A DNA stretch of 64,000 nucleotides from Mycobacterium paraseoulense (GTDB lineage Bacteria; Actinomycetota; Actinomycetes; Mycobacteriales; Mycobacteriaceae). The notes under the pieces were generated by a model, which did not search any database, had not been told where the DNA came from, and saw nothing but the letters and a program-made list of their open reading frames with translations. Positions 43,051 to 54,786 of this stretch are shown here, in pieces (position 1 is the first letter of the stretch; each line of letters begins with the position of its first letter). The translations under genes and the position numbers were made by a program. The DNA lies in NCBI RefSeq assembly GCF_010731655.1, contig NZ_AP022619.1, positions 2,728,001-2,792,000 of the forward strand. Direction: 5' to 3'.

Positions 43051-43179
43051 ATGACGCGTTGTTTTTCGTCCACGCCTGGGGCGCGCGACCGCCGCCTCGA
43101 CCTCCTCACGAATGCCCCGCTGCCCCCGACAGGTAGCACACGGCGATCCAGGGTTTCCAAGAGAACGGCGGTGGTCTGA
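43051..43179 (+). CDS. Small ORF / leader peptide candidate upstream of PPE genes
   Basis: This ORF of 42 codons starts at ATG 43051 behind GGAGGAAAA, one of the best ribosome sites in the window. The product is basic, with one Cys near the start: MTRCFSSTPGARDRRLDLLT, then proline- and arginine-rich to the TGA at 43177. It is 66 bp upstream of the first PPE gene on the same strand and just after a perfect inverted repeat. It may be a leader peptide that couples or attenuates PPE expression. There is no known homologue I can name. Confidence 0.4.
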   Translation: MTRCFSSTPGARDRRLDLLTNAPLPPTGSTRRSRVSKRTAVV

Positions 43180-43245
43180 GCCGGTTCGCCCGACCGGCAT
43201 GCCGCGCCAGCTTCGCACGCGGCCTGTAGACAAAGGGGGAAGAAC

Positions 43246-44451
43246 ATGCTTGATTTCGGGGCGCTGCCGCCGGAAATCAATTCGGAAAGAATGTATTCCG
43301 GTGCCGGCGCGGGGCCGATGCTGACGGCCGCCGCGGCGTGGGACGTCTTGGCCAATGGGTTGGAGTCGGCGTCGCGCGGTTACGCCGCGGTCATTTCGCA
43401 GTTGCAAGGCGAAAGTTGGTCTGGCAGCGCCTCAGCCGCGATGGCCAGCGCCGCCGCACCCTACGTGGCCTGGGTGATCAACGCGGGCGTGAGCGCCGAG
43501 CAGGCCGCGGGTCAGGCGCGCGCGGCCGCGGCGGCCTACGAGACCGCCTTCGCCGCCACCGTTCCGCCGGCACTCGTGACGGCCAACCGCGTCCAGCTGC
43601 AGGCGCTGGTGGCGACCAACGTCTTCGGGCAGAACACCGCGATGATCGGGGCGACCGAGGCCGAATACGAACAGATGTGGGCCCAGGATGCCGCTGCGAT
43701 GTACAACTACGCCGGGTCCTCGTCGGCTATCACCACACTGACGCAGTTCAATGAGCCGCCGCAGACCACCAACGCCGCCGGCCCGTCCGCTCAAGCCGCC
43801 GCGGTGGGGCAAGCCACGGGGACCTCAACCGCCGGGACCGCGCAGACAAGCCTGTCGCAGGCGATGTCGGCCGTGCCACAACAGTTGCAGACCCTTGCGG
43901 CGGGCGGATCTTCGGGCTCGTCGAGCTCGTCGGCCGCATCGGGGTCGTCGCTACTGAGTGAGGTCAGCAACTTCAATACGGTTACCGGTCCCGCGGGTTT
44001 GGCTTCGAACTTCAGCCGGACCGGGACGTCGGCGGGGAGCTTCATCACCGGCGCTTACCGGTCCGGCATCCAGGCGAGCAGCGGGGCTGCCAAGGCTGCC
44101 GCAGGCGCGGCCAAGGCGGCAAGCACCGCGGCGAGTCCAGCAGGTCTGGGCGGTCCGGTACTCGCGAATGCGGGTAACGCCACGAGCGTGGGCAAATTGA
44201 CCGTGCCCCAAAGCTGGGCGGCGACCAATCCTGCGGCGACCACGGTTGCTGAGCCGCACTGGTTGTCCGACGCAGAACTCGAAGGCGGTCCATCCTGGCA
44301 CGAAGGCCCCGCGACCAGCGTGTGGAACGGTGTGCCGACCGCGGGCACGGGCCAATCGTCGTCCGGGCTGTTATCGCGCCCCTCGGTCAACAACGTGCTG
44401 CGGGTAACGCCGCGCCAATTCAAGATGCCCCGTCCTTCGGTCGGCGGCTAG
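43246..44451 (+). CDS. PPE family protein (PPE-SVP type), first of a tandem pair
   Basis: This 401-residue protein starts at ATG 43246 after AGGGGGAAGA. The N-terminal PPE domain (about 1-175) opens with [20 protein letters not shown] and has the WxG turn in [20 protein letters not shown]. The Ser/Gly/Ala-rich centre contains [15 protein letters not shown]. The C-terminal part has [16 protein letters not shown], the GxxSVPxxW-like mark of the SVP group, and ends [12 protein letters not shown] proteins are exported by ESX systems, usually with a PE partner. No PE gene is adjacent. It is followed 91 bp later by a close paralogue. Confidence 0.95.
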   Translation: MLDFGALPPEINSERMYSGAGAGPMLTAAAAWDVLANGLESASRGYAAVISQLQGESWSGSASAAMASAAAPYVAWVINAGVSAEQAAGQARAAAAAYETAFAATVPPALVTANRVQLQALVATNVFGQNTAMIGATEAEYEQMWAQDAAAMYNYAGSSSAITTLTQFNEPPQTTNAAGPSAQAAAVGQATGTSTAGTAQTSLSQAMSAVPQQLQTLAAGGSSGSSSSSAASGSSLLSEVSNFNTVTGPAGLASNFSRTGTSAGSFITGAYRSGIQASSGAAKAAAGAAKAASTAASPAGLGGPVLANAGNATSVGKLTVPQSWAATNPAATTVAEPHWLSDAELEGGPSWHEGPATSVWNGVPTAGTGQSSSGLLSRPSVNNVLRVTPRQFKMPRPSVGG

Positions 44452-44542
44452 CCGCCAATCTCACCGCGCAACCCGCGACAGGACCGCGGCACCCTTCGTT
44501 GCTGCGCGCGACGGCCGTCACGCGGCCGAGAAAGGAACCCCG

Positions 44543-45715
44543 ATGCTTGATTTCGGCGCAATACCGCCCGAGATCAACTCGGCCAGAATGTATTCCGGGC
44601 CGGGATCGGGACCGATGATGGCGGCCATGGCGGCATGGGACGCGCTGGCCGCACAGCTGGAGTTATACGTGGTCGGATACTCCTCGGTGATCGCCGATCT
44701 GGGTCAGAGCTGGGCCGGCGGAGCGGCGATGGCGATGGCCGCCGCCGCGGCACCGTATGTGGCATGGGCGGCTGCGACCATGACGCTGGCTGAGCAATCC
44801 GCTGCCCAGGCCGGCGCGGCGGCGGCCGCCTATGAGCTGGCTTTCGCCGCAACAGTGCCGCCATCGGTAGTCACGGCAAACCGCACCCAGCTCGCGATAC
44901 TGATCGCGACCAACTTCTTCGGACAGAACATGGCGGCGATCGCGGCCACCGAGGCCGCGTACGCCGAGATGTGGGCCCAGGATGCCGCCGCCATGTACGG
45001 CTATGCTGCGTCCTCGTCGGCCGCGAGCGACCTGACGCCGTTCAAGCCGCCGCCGCAGACCACAAACGCCAGTGGATCATTCACCCAAAACGCCGCCGTG
45101 GCTCAATCCGAAGCCTCGACGACGGGACAGGCGCAACCAGTGGTGTCGCAGACGATGTCCGCTCTGCCACAACAAACGCAGGCCGCGGCCAGCGGCGGCT
45201 CTTCGGGCAATTCTTCGACGGGGTCCTCGTCAACGGGGACGTCATCGCTGCTCAGCATGTTCAAGAACTTCAATACCCTTACCGGGCCGGCAAACCTGGG
45301 CGGACAGGCAAGTCGCACCGCTACCTCGGCGGGGAGCATGGGCACCGGACTTCGACTAGCCGGCATACAGGCGGCCAAGGGTGCGGCTAAGGCCGCTACC
45401 GGCGGTGCCAACGCGTTGGGGACAGGGGGTCTTCGCAGTTCGGCGAGCGTTGGCGTTGGCCGTGCGGCCACTGTCGGAAGACTGTCCGTCCCGCCGAACT
45501 GGGCAGGAGCAAATCCCGCGGCCAGCATCACCAGTGGACCACAACCGTTGCCGGGGAACGGGTTTCGAGCCGTCCCCGCAGCCGAAGCGCACCCATCGAC
45601 CAACACGTTGGGCGGAATACCGACCGCACGCACTGCAGATCGAGCCGCGGGGGTCCCCGTCCTGCGCAACGGGCGACGCGCATTCACGATGCCCCGCCCC
45701 CTCTACGGCGGATGA
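44543..45715 (+). CDS. PPE family protein (PPE-SVP type), second of a tandem pair
   Basis: This 390-residue protein starts at ATG 44543 behind AGAAAGGA. The domain layout equals that of the first copy: [60 protein letters not shown], a Ser/Gly-rich hinge, and [17 protein letters not shown] near residue 310, then a closing TMPRPLYGG. The two PPE genes clearly arose by tandem duplication and have diverged in the hinge and C-terminus. It ends 14 bp before the convergent PKS stop. No PE or Esx gene is nearby, so its export partner must be elsewhere. Confidence 0.95.
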   Translation: MLDFGAIPPEINSARMYSGPGSGPMMAAMAAWDALAAQLELYVVGYSSVIADLGQSWAGGAAMAMAAAAAPYVAWAAATMTLAEQSAAQAGAAAAAYELAFAATVPPSVVTANRTQLAILIATNFFGQNMAAIAATEAAYAEMWAQDAAAMYGYAASSSAASDLTPFKPPPQTTNASGSFTQNAAVAQSEASTTGQAQPVVSQTMSALPQQTQAAASGGSSGNSSTGSSSTGTSSLLSMFKNFNTLTGPANLGGQASRTATSAGSMGTGLRLAGIQAAKGAAKAATGGANALGTGGLRSSASVGVGRAATVGRLSVPPNWAGANPAASITSGPQPLPGNGFRAVPAAEAHPSTNTLGGIPTARTADRAAGVPVLRNGRRAFTMPRPLYGG

Positions 45716-45729
45716 CCTCCGGGCCGCGG

Positions 45730-48700
45730 TCACGATGCCGACGGTGCGCTTTCCGACGCGGCCAGCTCGTCGCACAAATGCTCGGCCAGCTCACGCACCG
45801 TCGTGATCTTGGTGGGGCTGACGCGCACACCCGTCTCGGTTTCGATGCGGGTCCGCAGCTCCAGGTTGCCGAGCGAGTCCAGTCCATAGTCGGACAACGG
45901 ACGATCGGGATCGATTGTGCGCCTAAGCAATAGGCTGATCTGGCCGGACACGAGTCGACGGATGGCGGTGGGCCATTCATCGCGGGGCAGGCCCTTGAGT
46001 TCGGCCAGGAATTTGCCCGTGTCCGGCCGGCCGTGGCCCAACGACCGGAACGCCTCGGCGAAGCGGCTGCGTTGCGCGAAGGAGGTCAGCCAGGGGGTTC
46101 CCATGATCGGCGCGTAGCCGGAGTACGGGCGGTCGTAGCGCAGCAGGGTGTCGAATGCGTGGTAACCCTCCGCCGGCTTGATCGCGATGCCGGCGTCTTG
46201 CGCCAGGGCCGTGGCGCGGCCGACCTCGGACCAGGCGCCCCAGGCGATCGCGGTGCCCGGCAACCCCTGGGCGCGTCGCCAGTACGCGAACGCGTCCAGC
46301 CAACTGTTCGCCGCGGCGTACGCGCCCTGTCCCGGGGAGCCGACCAGGGCGGCGGCCGACGAGAACGCGCAGAACCAGTCCAGCGGCTGCCCGGCGGTAG
46401 CTTGATGCAGGTTCCAGGCGCCGTACACCTTCGGCGCCCAGCACCGGTCGATCAGTTCGTCGGTGACGTTGGTCAGCGTGGCGTCCTCCACGACCGCCGC
46501 CGCGTGCAGCACCCCGCGCACCGCCAGTCCCGTCGCGCCGGCGCACGCGACCAGCCGCTCGGCCGTGCCCGGCTCGGCGATATCGCCACACTCCACCGCG
46601 ATGTCGGCCCCACCGGCGCGGAGGCGCTCGATGGCTTGGTGCGCTTGCTCATTGGGCGCCGAGCGGGAATTGAGCACGATTCGCCCGGCCCCTCGAGCGG
46701 CGATCTCGCCGGCCAGGAACAGCCCCAGGCCGCCGATCCCCCCGGTGACGATGTAGGCACCGTCGGCGCGGAACGGCCGCACCCGCTCCGGGGGGACCGC
46801 GGCCACGCTGCGGCCCGCGCGCGGCACGTCGAGCACCACCTTGCCGGTGTGCCCGGCGGTCGCGACCAGGCGGACGGCGGCGGCCGCCTCGTGAATCGGG
46901 TAGTGCGTCGTCCGCGGCAGCGGCAGTTCACCGTCGGCGGTGTGTTGGTACACGGTCGTCAACAGACGTCGGACGGTCTCGGGGTGGCTGAAGGTCAGCA
47001 ACGCCAGGTCGACCGCGAACAGGGACAGGTTGCGGCGGAACGGGAACAGCCCGAGGTGGGTGTCGCGGTAGATGTCGCGCTTGCCCAACTCGACGAACCG
47101 CCCGCCGAAGGCCAGCAGGTCGATCCCGGCGCGCTGCGCGGCCCCGGGCAGCGAGTTGAGCACCACGTCGACGCCGTATCCGCCGGTGTCCCGGCGAATT
47201 TCGTCGGCAAACGTCGTGCCGCGCGAGTCGTAGACGTGCTCGATCCCCATGTCCCGCAGCAACTGGCGGCGCTGCGGGCTGCCCGCGGTCGCGTAGATCT
47301 CGCAGCCCGCGGCCCGGGCGATCGCGATGGCCGCCTGTCCGACGCCGCCGGTGCCGGAGTGGATGAGCACCTTGTCGGTCGGCGCGATGCGGGCCAGTTC
47401 GTGCAGGCCGTACCAGGCGGTCGCCGAGGCGGTGGGCACCGCGGCGGCGTCCTCGAGGGGCATGCCGGGTGGGAGGGCGACCGCGTGCCGGGCGTCGGCG
47501 ACGACGAAGGTGCCCCAGCATCCGTTGCCGGACAGGCCGCCGACCCGGTCGCCGACCTTGTGCGCCCAGACGCCTGGCCCGACGGCGGTCACCACACCGG
47601 CGAAGTCGCCACCCAGCTGCTGTTGGTAGCCCTCGAAGGTGGGATAGCGACCGAAGGCGACCAGCACGTCGGCGAAGTTGATGGTGGATGCGGTCACCGC
47701 GACCTCGATCTCCCCCGGCCCGGGCGGGACGCGGTCGAATGCGACGAACTCCAGCGATTCGAGGTCACCCGGGGTGCGGATCTGCAGGCGCACGCCGTCG
47801 CGCTCGTGATCGGCGACCGCGGTCCGCCGTTCGTCCGGCCGCAGCGGTGCCGGCCGCAGCCGCGCGGTGTACCACTGACCGTCGCGCCAGGCGGTCTCGT
47901 CCTCTTCCGACCCACTCTTGCACTGCAGCGCAACATGTTTGGGTTCGGTCGCCGCGTCGATGTCGATCTGGGTGGCACTCAGATGCGGGTGCTCGGAATC
48001 GATCACCCGCAGCAGCCCGCGCAGCCCGGTCTGCTCGAGGTTGGCCACATCGCCGGCGGCCACGTTCGCGGCGTTGCGGGTCAGCACGAAAAGCCGGGGC
48101 GACTCGCCGGGCAGCTCGGAGAGCTCGCGCGCGATGCCCACCAGGTGCGCGACGTAGTCCCGGCCGCGGCGGGTCTCGCCGGCGCGGGCCGGCGGCGCGG
48201 TCACCACGACGACACCGGTGATGCCCTTGAGCGCCCCATGCCCGTTCGATGGGGTCAGGCCGCCGCCGGACAGCAGTGCGCGCAGCCGCGCGGACTCCAC
48301 CGAGCCGAGCGGCAGGGACACCGTGGTGCATTGGGAGCCATCGGAATTGAATGCCTCACCCAGCTGAGCCGTCAGCGGATCCGTCACCTCGCACGCGCTG
48401 AGCAACAGCCACGATCCCGGCTCGCCCCCGGATGGATCCGGCAGTTGCCGCGGCTCCCATTCGATGGTGAGCAACCGCTCGTTGAGCAATCGGTCCGCCC
48501 GCTCGTGTTCGGTGGCCCCGCCCGCCAGCCGCAGCCCCTCGACGGTCAGCAGCACGGTTCCGGCCTGGTCCAGCACGTCGAGGTCCGCCTCGCACTCACC
48601 GGGCCGCGACGACGTAACCCGGGCCAGGCAGTATTGCGCGTTGCGCGTCGAGGAATAGCTGCGCAACCTGCGCACGCCGACCGGCAACAGCAGACCGCCC

Positions 48701-51700
48701 GCGCCCGCCCGCTGCACCTCGGGATGGACGACCACCGACTGGAAACACGCGTCCAGCAGGGCGGGGTGGATGTCGTAGCCCGACTGTTGCGAGCGGATCG
48801 CTCCGGGAAGCGCGACCTCGGCGAGCACCGTGCCGGCGTCCCCGTCTGCGACGCGCGCCGCGGCCAGACCCGAGAACGCCGGACCGTACTGAATCCCGAT
48901 GGTGTCGAAGGCTTTTCGCAATTCGGCGCCGTCCATGGCGGACGGGTGGTTGGCGATCAGGGTGGCCATGTCGTGGGCGGGCGGCTGCGGCGGCCCGGAC
49001 CCGTCCGGTGCCTCGGGGCCATGCAGGACCGCACCCGCCCGGCGAACGCGTTCGCCCTCGTCGTGGGTGTCCACGGTGAACTCGAGGACCCCGGGCGCGA
49101 CGACCGTCGCCGCCGACGACGCCTGCGTCCGGTCGTCCAGCAGCAGCGTCCGCTCGAACGTGATGTCGCGAACCTCGGACCGCTCACCGAGGGCCGCGCG
49201 CGCGGCCGCCAGCGCCATCTCGCAGTACGCGGCGCCGGGCAGTGCGGGCACGTGGTGGATTCGGTGGTCGCCGAGCCAGGTGTGCGCCTCGATGCCGACG
49301 TCGCCCTGCCAGACGTGGCGCTCGGGTTCCTCGTGCAGGTGCACGTGCGCGCCGAGCAGCGGATGGACGGCCTGGACCGAGGCGCCGTGCGCCTGCTCGG
49401 TCGCCTCCCGGCTGAGCATCAGCCTGCGGTGGGTCCACGTCGGGAGCGGGGCGTCCACCAGGTGCCCGGTCGGGTACTGCACCGAGAAATCCACCGCCGC
49501 ACCGGCGCTGTGCACGTCGGCGACGACGCCCCGCAAGCCGACCGGCAGCTCCTGCTCCCGGCGCATGACGGCCAGCGCCGCGATGGGCATGTCCAGGCTG
49601 CCGGCGTTCTGCTCGACGGCGTGGGTGAGCAGCGGATGCGGCGCCAGTTCCCCGAAGACGCGGTAGCCGTCCTTGAGGGCGGCCTGCACCGCCGCGGCGA
49701 ATCGCACCGTGTAGCGCAGGTTTTCGGCCCAGTAGTCGGCGGTGAACGACGGCCGCTCGCGGGGGTTCCACAGCGTGGCCGAGTAGTAGGGAACGTCCGG
49801 CTCCAACGGCTCGAGATCGGCGAGGGCCTCGAGGAGTTCGTCGAGGATCGGCTCCACCTGCGGCGAGTGCGAGGCCACGTCCACCGCCACCTCCCGCGCC
49901 ATCACGTCCTGCTCTGCCCAGGCCGCGACCAATTCGTGGATCGCCTGCGCGTCGCCGCCGACGACCGTGGATGTCGGCGACGCCACCACGGAGAGCACGA
50001 CGTCGGAGATCCCGCGAATGGACAGCTCCGACAACACCTGTTGGCCGGGCAGCTCGACCGACGCCATGGCGCCGCTACCCGCGATCCGCGCCATCAGTTT
50101 CGAGCGGCGGCAGATGACGCGCACCCCGTCGCGCAGCGAAAGCCCGCCCGCCACGACCGCCGCCGCCGATTCACCGAGCGAATGCCCGATGACGGCGCCG
50201 GGACGCACCCCGTAGGACTTCATCGTCTCGGCCAGCGCGACCTGCATGGCGAAGATCGTCGGCTGCACCCGGTCGATTCCGGTCACCACCTCCGGCGCCG
50301 ACATGGCCGCGGTGACCGAGAACCCCGACTCCGCGGCGATCAACGGCTCCAACCCGGCGATCGTGGCGTTGAACACCGGCTCGGTGGCCAGCAGTTCGGC
50401 GCCCATCGCCGGCCACTGTGACCCCTGCCCGGAGAACACCCACACCGGCCCCAGGTCGTCCTGCCCGACGGCGGGCTCGTAGGGGATGTCGCTGCCGGCG
50501 ATGTCGCGCAGCGCCGCGCTCAGCTCGCCGAAGTCGCTCGCCGAGACCACCGCGCGCACCGGCCGGTGCGCGCGGCGTCGCGCCAGGGTGTAGCCGAGGT
50601 CCCGGAGGCCCGCCGTGCCGGCGCCGCCCGTGTGCTCATCCACCCAGGCCGCGAGGCGGGCCGCGGTGGCGCGCAACTGCTCCGCGGACGTGGCCGACAC
50701 CGGAAATAACAACGGCCCGTCGGCGGTCGGCGCGGCCGCCTGGCTTTCGGCCGTCTCCACGGGGGCCTGCTCTGGTGCTTGTTCGAGGACGGCGTGCACG
50801 TTGGTGCCCGACATCCCGTAGGACGACACCGCGGCGCGCCGCGGGTGCCGGCCGTCGGTGGGCCAGGGCGTGCTGGCCTGCGGCACGAACAGTTCGGTCT
50901 TGACCCGGGCCATCTCTTCGGGCAGGCGGGTGAAGTGCAGGTTGGGGGGCACCGTGCCGTGCTGCAGCGCGAGGATCGCCTTCATCAGGCCCAACGGGCC
51001 GGAGGTCGACTGCAGGTGGCCGAAGTTCGTCTTCACCGCGCCCAGCGCGCACGGCCCCTGGGTGCCGTACACGGCCGCCAGGCTCGCGTATTCGATCGGG
51101 TCCCCGACCGGGGTCCCGGTCCCGTGCGCCTCGACGAAGCCCACCGTCGTGCCGTCGACACCGGCCGTCTCCAGGGCCTTCCGGTAGACGGCCACCTGGG
51201 CGGTTTCCGACGGCGCCGCGATGTTCACGGTGCGGCCGTCCTGGTTGGCGGCGGTGCCGCGGACCACCGCCAGGATGCGATCGGAGTCGCGTTGCGCGTC
51301 GTCGAGCCGCTTGAGCAGCAGCATGACGCAGCCCTCGCCGGACACGAATCCGTCCGCCTGCGCGTCGAAGGCGTGGCAGCGGCCGGTCGGCGACAGCATG
51401 CCCTGCAGCGAGCCCGAGACGGACTTACGCGGTTCCAGGGTCACGACGACGCCGCCGGCCAGGGCGAAGTCGCTTTCACCGCTGTTCAGGCTGCCGCAGG
51501 CCTGGTGGACGGCCATCAGGCCCGACGAGCAGGCGGTGTCCACGGTGACCGCCGGCCCGTGCAATCCCAGCGTGTACGCGACGCGTCCCGACGCGAAGCT
51601 GTTGCTGGTGCCGGTGAATCCGTACGGCCCCTCGGCGGCGCCGCAGTCGGCCGACAACAGCTCGTAGTCGCCATGGGTCAGTCCGACGAAGACGCCGGTC

Positions 51701-52062
51701 TGCGAGTGCGACAACCGCGCGGGATCGAGGCCCGCATGCTCGATGGCGTCCCACGACGTCTCCAGCAGCAGGCGGTGTTGCGGGTCGATCGCGGTGGCTT
51801 CGCGCTCGGTCATGCCGAAGAAGTCGCAGTCGAAGCCGCCGACGTCGTCCAGGAAGGCCCCCCACCGCGTCACCGAGCGGCCCGGCACGCCGGGTTCGGG
51901 GTCGTAGTACAGGTCCGCGTCCCACCGGTCGGCGGGGATCTCGCCCACCAGATCATCGCCGCGCAGCAACGCTTCCCACAGCTGTTGCGGGGAATCGATT
52001 CCACCGGGAAGTCGGCAGGCCATACCGATGACAGCAACGGGTGCGGCGGTTGCGGCACGCAA
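45730..52062 (-). CDS. Mas-like reducing polyketide synthase (KS-AT-DH-ER-KR-ACP)
   Basis: This 2110-residue iterative type I PKS is read from TTG 52062, six bases after AGGGGA. KS: Cys in [13 protein letters not shown] (about 178). [17 protein letters not shown], and [12 protein letters not shown], the VASH form of methylmalonyl-specific Mas-type AT domains. [22 protein letters not shown], where the usual Gly of HxxxGxxxxP is His. [41 protein letters not shown] with Tyr in [29 protein letters not shown]. It should make multimethyl-branched acids. Its place matches Rv1180/Rv1181 (pks3/4). It has no thioesterase, and no papA transferase is near, so release needs a partner from elsewhere. Confidence 0.94.
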   Translation of the reverse strand: MRAATAAPVAVIGMACRLPGGIDSPQQLWEALLRGDDLVGEIPADRWDADLYYDPEPGVPGRSVTRWGAFLDDVGGFDCDFFGMTEREATAIDPQHRLLLETSWDAIEHAGLDPARLSHSQTGVFVGLTHGDYELLSADCGAAEGPYGFTGTSNSFASGRVAYTLGLHGPAVTVDTACSSGLMAVHQACGSLNSGESDFALAGGVVVTLEPRKSVSGSLQGMLSPTGRCHAFDAQADGFVSGEGCVMLLLKRLDDAQRDSDRILAVVRGTAANQDGRTVNIAAPSETAQVAVYRKALETAGVDGTTVGFVEAHGTGTPVGDPIEYASLAAVYGTQGPCALGAVKTNFGHLQSTSGPLGLMKAILALQHGTVPPNLHFTRLPEEMARVKTELFVPQASTPWPTDGRHPRRAAVSSYGMSGTNVHAVLEQAPEQAPVETAESQAAAPTADGPLLFPVSATSAEQLRATAARLAAWVDEHTGGAGTAGLRDLGYTLARRRAHRPVRAVVSASDFGELSAALRDIAGSDIPYEPAVGQDDLGPVWVFSGQGSQWPAMGAELLATEPVFNATIAGLEPLIAAESGFSVTAAMSAPEVVTGIDRVQPTIFAMQVALAETMKSYGVRPGAVIGHSLGESAAAVVAGGLSLRDGVRVICRRSKLMARIAGSGAMASVELPGQQVLSELSIRGISDVVLSVVASPTSTVVGGDAQAIHELVAAWAEQDVMAREVAVDVASHSPQVEPILDELLEALADLEPLEPDVPYYSATLWNPRERPSFTADYWAENLRYTVRFAAAVQAALKDGYRVFGELAPHPLLTHAVEQNAGSLDMPIAALAVMRREQELPVGLRGVVADVHSAGAAVDFSVQYPTGHLVDAPLPTWTHRRLMLSREATEQAHGASVQAVHPLLGAHVHLHEEPERHVWQGDVGIEAHTWLGDHRIHHVPALPGAAYCEMALAAARAALGERSEVRDITFERTLLLDDRTQASSAATVVAPGVLEFTVDTHDEGERVRRAGAVLHGPEAPDGSGPPQPPAHDMATLIANHPSAMDGAELRKAFDTIGIQYGPAFSGLAAARVADGDAGTVLAEVALPGAIRSQQSGYDIHPALLDACFQSVVVHPEVQRAGAGGLLLPVGVRRLRSYSSTRNAQYCLARVTSSRPGECEADLDVLDQAGTVLLTVEGLRLAGGATEHERADRLLNERLLTIEWEPRQLPDPSGGEPGSWLLLSACEVTDPLTAQLGEAFNSDGSQCTTVSLPLGSVESARLRALLSGGGLTPSNGHGALKGITGVVVVTAPPARAGETRRGRDYVAHLVGIARELSELPGESPRLFVLTRNAANVAAGDVANLEQTGLRGLLRVIDSEHPHLSATQIDIDAATEPKHVALQCKSGSEEDETAWRDGQWYTARLRPAPLRPDERRTAVADHERDGVRLQIRTPGDLESLEFVAFDRVPPGPGEIEVAVTASTINFADVLVAFGRYPTFEGYQQQLGGDFAGVVTAVGPGVWAHKVGDRVGGLSGNGCWGTFVVADARHAVALPPGMPLEDAAAVPTASATAWYGLHELARIAPTDKVLIHSGTGGVGQAAIAIARAAGCEIYATAGSPQRRQLLRDMGIEHVYDSRGTTFADEIRRDTGGYGVDVVLNSLPGAAQRAGIDLLAFGGRFVELGKRDIYRDTHLGLFPFRRNLSLFAVDLALLTFSHPETVRRLLTTVYQHTADGELPLPRTTHYPIHEAAAAVRLVATAGHTGKVVLDVPRAGRSVAAVPPERVRPFRADGAYIVTGGIGGLGLFLAGEIAARGAGRIVLNSRSAPNEQAHQAIERLRAGGADIAVECGDIAEPGTAERLVACAGATGLAVRGVLHAAAVVEDATLTNVTDELIDRCWAPKVYGAWNLHQATAGQPLDWFCAFSSAAALVGSPGQGAYAAANSWLDAFAYWRRAQGLPGTAIAWGAWSEVGRATALAQDAGIAIKPAEGYHAFDTLLRYDRPYSGYAPIMGTPWLTSFAQRSRFAEAFRSLGHGRPDTGKFLAELKGLPRDEWPTAIRRLVSGQISLLLRRTIDPDRPLSDYGLDSLGNLELRTRIETETGVRVSPTKITTVRELAEHLCDELAASESAPSAS

Positions 52063-52333
52063 TGTGCAGTCCCCTGTTCTCCCCCAACGGCGTTGCGCAG
52101 TCGTGCGGGTGCCAGCTTACCGACCCGAACTCCGTCGGCGCGCACCTCATCCCGTTTCCGGCTCCGCCGGGCGCTCGGCCCGTCGATTCCACCCGCAAGG
52201 TGGGATCCACCGGCAACAGGCGAAAGCGCGTGCGCGCCATATGGATTCGCTGATTCTCCGGATCCTTTGGGCGGCGGGGTGTCCGCGTGGCGAGATTTGC
52301 CCGCGCGCGGTTATGCCGTTGGTCGGCGGAGCA

Positions 52334-54697
52334 TTACGTTTTGCTGGTTTCTTCGGCTTCGCCGGCGTCGGCGGACTTCGCGGGGTCCTCGATCACGTGA
52401 TAGAGCGGATCGACCATCGAAATGGGCCGGTTGCCGGTTTGGCGGGCCTTCCCGCTGAGCCGCAATAGCTGGCCGGGCTGAATGTCGGCGCCCCCGTGGC
52501 CGGGCCGGAAGGTGACCGTCATTTCCCCGCTGCTGTCCCCGACGACGACCCGCCGGAAGGTCCGCCCGCGCTCGGTGACGTCCTCGACTTCGTTGACCCG
52601 TCCTTCGACGGTGGCCCGTTGCCCCGAGATCAGCCCGGCCACCAGGATCACCGACGCCGGCCGCTCGGGGTGCTCGTAGGAGTCCAACTCCTGGTCCTCG
52701 CCCTTGGACACCCAGGCTTCGAGCTTGTCGATCTCCTGGGCGATCCGCTGCTCGAAGGTGTCGGGGTAGGCCTCTTTGATGCGCGATTCCACGTCGTAGG
52801 GCACGATCGTCGCCGCCGCATCCGGGACCATGCTCACCGCGCGGGCGATCTTGTCGGCGGTGCGGTCGTGCAGCAGCCGGCCCAGCAGCCGCGCGAACGT
52901 TCGGCGCGGCAGCAGCACCGTCACATTGGTGTGCGGTTGTTCCTCGCGCGCCTTGGCGACCAGTAGCTGGGCGGCCCGGCTGATGCGCCGGTCCGGGCAG
53001 TCCACCACCCGCAGCGGGGTGTCGAGATCGAAGTGATCCCAGCGCTTTCGCAGTTGGGCGGCGTGGGCGGGGTCGACCATGAAGTGCACCGCGGTCAGCT
53101 CGTCGGCCCGTAGTCCCCTGCCGTAGCGCAGCGCTTCGATAACGGCCAGGTCGACGGAATCGACGAGGACGAACACCCGGTGCCGCGCGTACTTCACCAA
53201 CTCCGGTCGGTCGGTGCGGAACATCTCGAGAATGGCCGCCTCGGCGCGGTATTCGCGGTTGAGCCGCATGAGCATGAACACCAGCAGCGGGAAGACGACG
53301 ACCACCAGCCACGCGCCCTCGGTGAATTTCGCCACGGCAAAGATGCCCACCACGATCGTCGACAGGATCGCCGCGGAGAGATTGATCGCCAGGCGGCGTC
53401 GCCATCCCGGTTCGCGCTGCCTCAGATGGTGTTTGGTCATTCCGTAGCCGGCCATCGAGAAGCCGGTGAACACGCCGATCGCATAGAAGGGAACCAGCGC
53501 GTTGACCGAGCCGCCGGTCACCACCAGCAGCAGCACCGACAGTGCCGTCAGGGTGATGATGCCGTTCGAAAAGACCAGCCGGTGACCGCGTTTGGTGAGC
53601 TGGCGCGGCAGAAAGCGATCGTCGGCGACGAAACTGGCCAGGGCCGGGAATCCGTTGAAACTGGTATTCGCGCCCGTGAACAAGATCGCGGCGGTCGAAG
53701 CCTGAACCAGGATGTAGAAGACGTCGCCGATGACGCCGTTGCCGAAGACGGCGCGGCCGATCTGCGACAGCACCGACGGGTATTCGGTGAGATACGGCGT
53801 TGCGTGGGTGACGTGCGCCAGGTAGGCGACGCCGGCCAGCAGGAGGCCGAGGATGGTGGCCATGGCGGTGAGCACGCGGCGTGCGTTGCGGCCCTGGGGC
53901 TTTCGGAAGTAGTCGACCGTGTTGGAGATGGCCTCGACCCCCGTCAGGGACGAACCTCCGTTGGCGAATGCGCGCAGCAACACCAGAACAGTGGCGCCCA
54001 GCACCAGCCCGTTGCCCTGGTGGACCGGCACGGTTCCGGCCATGCGCGCGGGATCGTAAATCGGTAGGTCCCCGGCGATTGCGCGGATCACGCCCACCAC
54101 GATGGTCAGGCCGACCATGGCGATGAAGGAGTAAGTCGCCACCGCGAACGGCAGGCCCGCCTCCTTCAACCCGCGCAGGTTCGCGTAGCAGATGGCAAGC
54201 ACCACAACGACCGTGAACTCCAGGCTGTAGGGACCCAGCGCGGGGAACGCCGAGACCACCGCAACCGTCCCGGCCGCCGATTGCACCGCAACGGTGACCA
54301 CGTAGTCGATCAGCAGCGCGGCGGCGGCGATCTGCGCCACCCGGGGCCCGAAGTTGTCCCGCGCGACGATGTAGGAGCCACCCGCCCGGGTGTAGGCCAT
54401 GACGACCTGCCGGTACGAGGCGGCCACCAGCACCAGGATGAGCAGGATGACGCCGGTGATGGGAAGCAACAGCAGGAAGGCGGCCAGCCCGGCGTGCGGC
54501 AGCAGTTCGATCAGGATCTGCTCCGGACCGTACGCCACGGATGAGACCGCGTCCGGCGAAAGCGCGCCCAGGGCAACCGGATTCGACAGCTTTTCGGAAG
54601 CGATGTCCTCGGTGATCAGGGGCTTGCCCAGAAACACTCGCTTGACGACGTCGCCGACCGAAAGGGGGATGCGCACCTTGCCGGCCGAAGTGGTCAC
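52334..54697 (-). CDS. APC-family permease with long cytosolic part and C-terminal OB-like domain
   Basis: This 787-residue protein is read from GTG 54697, eight bases after AAGGA. Residues about 50-450 form 12 helices of an amino acid/K+ type APC permease: NPVALGALSPDAVSSVAYGP, TRAGGSYIVARDNFGPRVAQ and GGSSLTGVEAISNTVDYFR. A cytosolic part (about 470-660) with DYVVDSVDLAVIEAL-like segments and HTNVTVLLPRRTFARLLGRL follows. The last about 110 residues, SVILVAGLISGQRATVEGRV to PISMVDPLYHVIEDPA, look like an OB fold. The permease part resembles Rv2690c and the tail resembles Rv2694c, which are separate genes in M. tuberculosis. A fusion is inferred. Confidence 0.8.
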   Translation of the reverse strand: MTTSAGKVRIPLSVGDVVKRVFLGKPLITEDIASEKLSNPVALGALSPDAVSSVAYGPEQILIELLPHAGLAAFLLLLPITGVILLILVLVAASYRQVVMAYTRAGGSYIVARDNFGPRVAQIAAAALLIDYVVTVAVQSAAGTVAVVSAFPALGPYSLEFTVVVVLAICYANLRGLKEAGLPFAVATYSFIAMVGLTIVVGVIRAIAGDLPIYDPARMAGTVPVHQGNGLVLGATVLVLLRAFANGGSSLTGVEAISNTVDYFRKPQGRNARRVLTAMATILGLLLAGVAYLAHVTHATPYLTEYPSVLSQIGRAVFGNGVIGDVFYILVQASTAAILFTGANTSFNGFPALASFVADDRFLPRQLTKRGHRLVFSNGIITLTALSVLLLVVTGGSVNALVPFYAIGVFTGFSMAGYGMTKHHLRQREPGWRRRLAINLSAAILSTIVVGIFAVAKFTEGAWLVVVVFPLLVFMLMRLNREYRAEAAILEMFRTDRPELVKYARHRVFVLVDSVDLAVIEALRYGRGLRADELTAVHFMVDPAHAAQLRKRWDHFDLDTPLRVVDCPDRRISRAAQLLVAKAREEQPHTNVTVLLPRRTFARLLGRLLHDRTADKIARAVSMVPDAAATIVPYDVESRIKEAYPDTFEQRIAQEIDKLEAWVSKGEDQELDSYEHPERPASVILVAGLISGQRATVEGRVNEVEDVTERGRTFRRVVVGDSSGEMTVTFRPGHGGADIQPGQLLRLSGKARQTGNRPISMVDPLYHVIEDPAKSADAGEAEETSKT

Positions 54698-54786
54698 GAC
54701 CACCGTCCTTAACCTGAGCGGGGGAAACACCTCCGATGCATTGTGCACGTTCGCCGCCGCTCCGGCGGCGAACGGTCGTCGCCGAG

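Noticed and set aside
46033..50421. A 1462-codon open frame on the plus strand opposite the PKS
   Set aside because: It lacks any domain pattern and lies exactly antisense to well-defined KS, AT and ER domains. It is the usual result of high-GC third positions.
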